Positions 60,753 to 64,000 of a stretch of 64,000 nucleotides of DNA are shown piece by piece. The DNA lies in contig NZ_FMWX01000002.1 in the NCBI RefSeq assembly GCF_900103265.1, positions 248,001 to 312,000 of the forward strand, given 5' to 3'. Position numbers and translations under genes: made by a program. This DNA comes from Sphingomonas sp. NFR15. Lineage in GTDB: Bacteria; Pseudomonadota; Alphaproteobacteria; Sphingomonadales; Sphingomonadaceae. Each line of letters begins with the position of its first letter. Position 1 is the stretch's first letter. The notes beneath the pieces were generated by a model. That model did no database searches. It saw only the letters and a list, made by a program, of their open reading frames with translations, and was not told the DNA's origin.

Positions 60753-63242
60753 ATGATCTCGAAAACGGTGCTGGCGGGCCTTGCCTGCGCGACTGCGGCT
60801 GCCCTTCCCGCGCAAACCCGCCCCTCCGCCCCCGTAGGCCCCGTGCCGACGATCCACCCGGAAATCTGGCCGAGCGCGACGTGGCCAGTGGCCGCCAAGC
60901 CGGCGGACGAGGCGCGCATCGCCGCCTTGCTCAAACGGATGACGCTGGAGGAGAAGGTCGGGCAGATCCTGCAGGCCAACATCACCAACATCACGCCCGA
61001 CGAAGTGCGGCAATATCATATCGGCTCGGTGCTCAACGGCGGGAACGCCGGACCCGGCGGTGACGATTTCGCGCCGGCGCCTAAGTGGCTCGAACTGGCC
61101 GACCAACTCTGGGCGGCCTCGGTCGATACCACAAAGGGCGGCGTCGGCATCCCGATGCTGTGGGGCACCGACGCGGTGCACGGCCACAGCAACATCGTCG
61201 GCGCGACGCTGTTCCCGCAGAACATCGGGCTCGGCGCGACGCGTGATCCCGGGCTGATCGAGCGGATCGGCGCCGCCACCGCCGCCGAAATCCGCACCAC
61301 CGGGCAGGAATGGACCTTCGCGCCGACCATCACCGTGCCGCAGGATTATCGCTGGGGCCGCGCGTACGAGGGCTATTCGTCCGATCCCGATCTGGTCGCG
61401 AGCTATGTCCAGCACATGATCCTGGGGTTGCAGGGGCCGCCCGACGGCAGCCGCATCCTTGCCGGGCCGCATGTGCTGGCGAGCACCAAGCATTTCATCG
61501 GCGATGGCGGCACCTTCGAAGGCCATGACCAGGGCGACGCCAAGATCAGCGAGACGGTGCTGCGCGACATTCATGGCAAGCCCTATGTTCCGGCGGTCGA
61601 AGCCGGTGTCGGCACCGTCATGACGAGCTTCTCGAGCTGGCAGGGCCGCAAGATCGCCGGTGAGAAAGGGTTGGTCACCGGCGTCCTCAAGGACCGCATG
61701 CATTTCGGCGGGTTCGTCGTCACCGACTGGAACGCCCACGGCCAGATCGCCGGCTGCACCAACGAAAGCTGCCCGCAGGCGATCAATGCCGGCATCGACA
61801 TGTATATGGCGCCCGATAGCTGGAAGCCGCTGTATGCCTCGCTGATCGCGCAGGTGAAGGACGGGACGGTGCCGATGGCGCGGCTCGATGACGCGGTGGC
61901 GCGAGTGCTGCGGGTCAAGCTGCGGCTCGGGCTGTTCGAGATGGGCAAACCCTCGTCGCGCCCGCTGGCGGGCGACTGGCGCCTGCTGGGCGCCCCAGCG
62001 CATCGCGCGATCGCACGCGAGGCGGTCGCCAAGTCGCTGGTGCTGCTCAAGAACACCGGCGTCCTGCCGCTGCGCGCCTCCGCCAGCATCCTGGTCGCGG
62101 GAGACGGCGCCGACGATGTCGGCCGGCAATCGGGCGGCTGGACGCTGAGCTGGCAAGGCACGGGGCTGGACGCCAGCATGTTCCCCGGCGCGACCAGCCT
62201 GTGGGGCGGCATAAAGGCGGCCGTCGGCGCGGCGGGCGGCCATGCCGAATATGCGCCCGACGGGCGTTTCACGAAGCGTCCCGACGCTGCGATCGTGGTG
62301 TTCGGCGAGACGCCCTATGCCGAATTCCAGGGCGATCTGCGCACGCTGCAATTGCGCCCCGAATTGCGCAAGCCGGTGGAGACGATGCGACGGCTGAAGG
62401 CCGCGGGCATCCCCGTCGTCGCGGTGATGCTGACCGGGCGCCCCCTGTTCGTCAGCCCCGAATTGAACGCGGCAGACGCCTTCGTGGTGGCGTGGCTGCC
62501 GGGCACCGAGGGTGAAGGTGTCGCCGACCGGCTGTTCGGGGCGGGTGGCACGCCGTTCACCGGCAAGCTGCCCGCCGCCTGGCCGCTTACCGCCAAGCCC
62601 GGCGGGCCGGTACTCTATCCGTTCGGCTACGGCCTGAGCGGGCGCGAGCCCAAGGTGGCGTGGAAGCCTTTGTCGGAAGACCCCGGCATCGTCGATGACG
62701 GTGACACCGGCGTGTATATGGGCGCCGGCGTGGCGACGCCCGGCTGGTCGCTTCAAGTCAGCGACGGCGTGGTCGGCGTGACGCGGATCACGACGGTGCC
62801 CGCCCAGGCGCTCGGCGGTCGCATCAAGATCACCGCGATCGACCATGAGGTGCAGGAAGGCGCGCGGCACTTCGCGCTCGCGGGCGGCGGGCCGCAGGTG
62901 ATCGACCTCCACACCCAGACGCCGGTCGATCTCACCCGCGAGACCAACGGCGACGTGCTGCTGCTGGCGACGATGCGGTTCGACACCGCACCACCCGCCG
63001 ATCTGACGATCGGCGTCGTCTGCGGCCCGACCTGCACCGCTTCGGTGCCGATCGCGCCGGCCAAGCTGCGTGTCGGCGCATGGCGGACGATCGGCATTCC
63101 GCTCAAATGCTTCGCCAGGACCGCTGACATGGCACGGATCGAGACGCCCTTCCAGTTGCGCACCGCGCAACCGTTCGAGACAAGCATCGCGCGCGTCGCG
63201 GTCGGCACCGTCGCCGACGACGTGGTGGCGTGCCCGCGCTGA
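60753..63242 (+). CDS. Exported GH3 beta-glucosidase
   Basis: The 829-residue protein hydrolyses beta-glucosides. It has a signal peptide (MISKTVLAGLACATAAALPAQ), a GH3 N-terminal TIM barrel with IPMLWGTDAVHGHSN and VLASTKHFIGDGGT, and the nucleophile Asp in GGFVVTDWNAHGQ. The GH3 C-terminal domain (SLVLLKNTGVLPL through AWPLTAKPGGPVLYPFGYGLS) follows. A further beta domain at the end (about residues 660-829) resembles the ExoP-type carbohydrate-binding extension. The ATG at 60753 has GGGAG five bases ahead; an ATG four codons earlier is less likely. It is the hydrolase of the locus. Confidence 0.94.
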   Translation: MISKTVLAGLACATAAALPAQTRPSAPVGPVPTIHPEIWPSATWPVAAKPADEARIAALLKRMTLEEKVGQILQANITNITPDEVRQYHIGSVLNGGNAGPGGDDFAPAPKWLELADQLWAASVDTTKGGVGIPMLWGTDAVHGHSNIVGATLFPQNIGLGATRDPGLIERIGAATAAEIRTTGQEWTFAPTITVPQDYRWGRAYEGYSSDPDLVASYVQHMILGLQGPPDGSRILAGPHVLASTKHFIGDGGTFEGHDQGDAKISETVLRDIHGKPYVPAVEAGVGTVMTSFSSWQGRKIAGEKGLVTGVLKDRMHFGGFVVTDWNAHGQIAGCTNESCPQAINAGIDMYMAPDSWKPLYASLIAQVKDGTVPMARLDDAVARVLRVKLRLGLFEMGKPSSRPLAGDWRLLGAPAHRAIAREAVAKSLVLLKNTGVLPLRASASILVAGDGADDVGRQSGGWTLSWQGTGLDASMFPGATSLWGGIKAAVGAAGGHAEYAPDGRFTKRPDAAIVVFGETPYAEFQGDLRTLQLRPELRKPVETMRRLKAAGIPVVAVMLTGRPLFVSPELNAADAFVVAWLPGTEGEGVADRLFGAGGTPFTGKLPAAWPLTAKPGGPVLYPFGYGLSGREPKVAWKPLSEDPGIVDDGDTGVYMGAGVATPGWSLQVSDGVVGVTRITTVPAQALGGRIKITAIDHEVQEGARHFALAGGGPQVIDLHTQTPVDLTRETNGDVLLLATMRFDTAPPADLTIGVVCGPTCTASVPIAPAKLRVGAWRTIGIPLKCFARTADMARIETPFQLRTAQPFETSIARVAVGTVADDVVACPR

Positions 63243-63330
63243 CGCGGGTTTGATCCAGATCGCAACAATCCACTGGCCGCACCGTTACGGATGGGCGACA
63301 GGGGTCGATTGACGATCAGGAGAGAGATGC

Positions 63331-63792
63331 GTGAGCGTGGCATTCCGGCGCGAAAGCGACGAGGAGCATAAGGAACCGCGGTTCGAACTGCCGATCCCGC
63401 CCGGCCCCAATTTCGTCACCCCGCGCGGGCTGACGCAGATCGCCGCGCGGATCGAGGATTTGCGCGCCGCCGTCGCCGCCGCCACCGACGAAGATGCGCG
63501 CGCGCTCGCCGAGCGTGACCTGCGCTATTGGTCGACGCGCGAAACCACCGCCGAACTCGCCCCGCCCGCCAGCGGCGAAGCCGTCGCGATCGGCACGCGC
63601 GTGACGTTCAGACTGAACGGGGCGGAACGCGAGATCGAGATCGTCGGCTTCGACGAGAGCGATCCGGCGGCCGGCCGCATCGCGTTCTCCGCTCCGCTCG
63701 CCCGCGCGATGATCGGCGCGGAGGAAGGCGAGACGGTGGAGTTCGGCGGGAAGGCGGACGCGATCGAGATTGTGGCGATCACCAGCGTGTGA
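63331..63792 (+). CDS. GreA/GreB-family transcription elongation factor-like protein
   Basis: This 153-residue protein has a short helical hairpin segment (LTQIAARIEDLRAAVAAATDE, RDLRYWSTRETTAEL) and a C-terminal FKBP-like Gre domain (VAIGTRVTFRLNGAEREIEIVG, AFSAPLARAMIGAEEGETV). GreA proper has a longer N-terminal coiled coil with acidic tip residues. Here the coil is shorter, so cleavage activity is uncertain and a Gre-like secondary-channel regulator is possible. GTG start with CAGGAG ahead. Confidence 0.85.
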   Translation: MSVAFRRESDEEHKEPRFELPIPPGPNFVTPRGLTQIAARIEDLRAAVAAATDEDARALAERDLRYWSTRETTAELAPPASGEAVAIGTRVTFRLNGAEREIEIVGFDESDPAAGRIAFSAPLARAMIGAEEGETVEFGGKADAIEIVAITSV

Positions 63793-64000
63793 GTTCGTCC
63801 CGTGGGTCTGGGCCGTAGCGGTTCGCCCCCTTCGTGCCTGGTCGACACAAGAAGAACAGCAGGATCAACGGCCCAAGATAGGGAATGAGACCAAGAAGGA
63901 GGAACCAGCCCGACATCGCCTGATCGTGAAAACGTCGGACTTGCATCGCGACAAGCGGTATGAGCGTGCCAATAACGAAGGCCACGAGGAGCGCCATCAG
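63779..64000 (-). CDS. DUF805 family membrane protein (partial, N terminus outside window)
   Basis: The visible 73 residues have two membrane helices and the DUF805 pattern: VRRFHDQAMSGWFLLLGLIP, then LFFLCRPGTKGANRYGPDP. The family usually starts with two more helices, so the true start is probably beyond the window edge even though an ATG lies at 63997. It overlaps the Gre-like gene end by 14 bases in convergent orientation. Confidence 0.8.
   Translation of the reverse strand: MMALLVAFVIGTLIPLVAMQVRRFHDQAMSGWFLLLGLIPYLGPLILLFFLCRPGTKGANRYGPDPRDELTRW

Overview
The window reads as a chromosomal segment of a high-GC alphaproteobacterium of the Sphingomonas type. The main reasons are gene content: a PhyR/NepR/EcfG general stress response locus with its own histidine kinase, a complete dcw (division and cell wall) cluster in alphaproteobacterial order, NDUFA12, a petABC operon, and a TonB receptor/SapC/cupin/flavin-halogenase carbohydrate locus. 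No insertion sequence, phage gene, CRISPR array or rRNA gene was seen. The only RNA gene with certain identity is tRNA-Trp; one candidate stress sRNA is proposed.

Layout. 1-2308 (minus): petA-petB-petC of the cytochrome bc1 complex, with petC cut by the window edge. 2466-9981: scattered housekeeping genes (trmL, hemF, a GNAT acetyltransferase, two polytopic membrane proteins, lipB, a small lipoprotein, a secreted protein, exonuclease III, an A-type Fe-S carrier and an M23 peptidase). 10089-14027 (minus): glnE, a Bcp peroxiredoxin and a DUF455 protein as an overlapping operon. 14310-18519: the general stress response locus. ecfG, a 48-residue membrane peptide gene and phyR lie on the minus strand; nepR and a PhyP-like kinase lie divergently on the plus strand. 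They are followed by a perfect EcfG-type promoter in front of two C-loop hairpins (candidate sRNA), then an entericidin-like gene with its own near-consensus EcfG promoter. 18658-22067 (minus): a dGTPase-like gene and a SPOR/TPR protein.

22292-41177 (minus): the dcw cluster, transcribed mraZ-rsmH-ftsL-ftsI-murE-murF-mraY-murD-ftsW-murG-murC-murB-ddl-ftsQ-ftsA-ftsZ. Most neighbours overlap by 1-4 bases (ATGA or GTGA) and are probably translationally coupled. Four double-hairpin palindromic repeats sit in this cluster: one in frame inside murD, one at the murE/murF junction (where it forms a mini-ORF joined to both neighbours by 4-base overlaps), and two filling the gaps around murB. Ahead of mraZ is a four-fold 10-bp repeat that fits a MraZ operator.

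41510-51202: cysteine synthase, a DNA glycosylase, lipoproteins, a solo ParA with aat, a DUF2155 protein overlapping aat antisense by 187 bp, NDUFA12, DUF192, a double cold-shock-domain protein, recX, a fatty acyl-AMP ligase, tRNA-Trp, secE and nusG. 51512-63242: a probable beta-glucoside utilisation locus. A TonB receptor, SapC, a cupin_8 protein and a flavin-dependent halogenase are on the minus strand; a LacI regulator, a sugar transporter and a GH3 beta-glucosidase are on the plus strand. Related palindromes ahead of the regulator, the receptor and the glucosidase suggest one LacI-type regulon. The window ends with a GreA/GreB-like gene and a truncated DUF805 gene.
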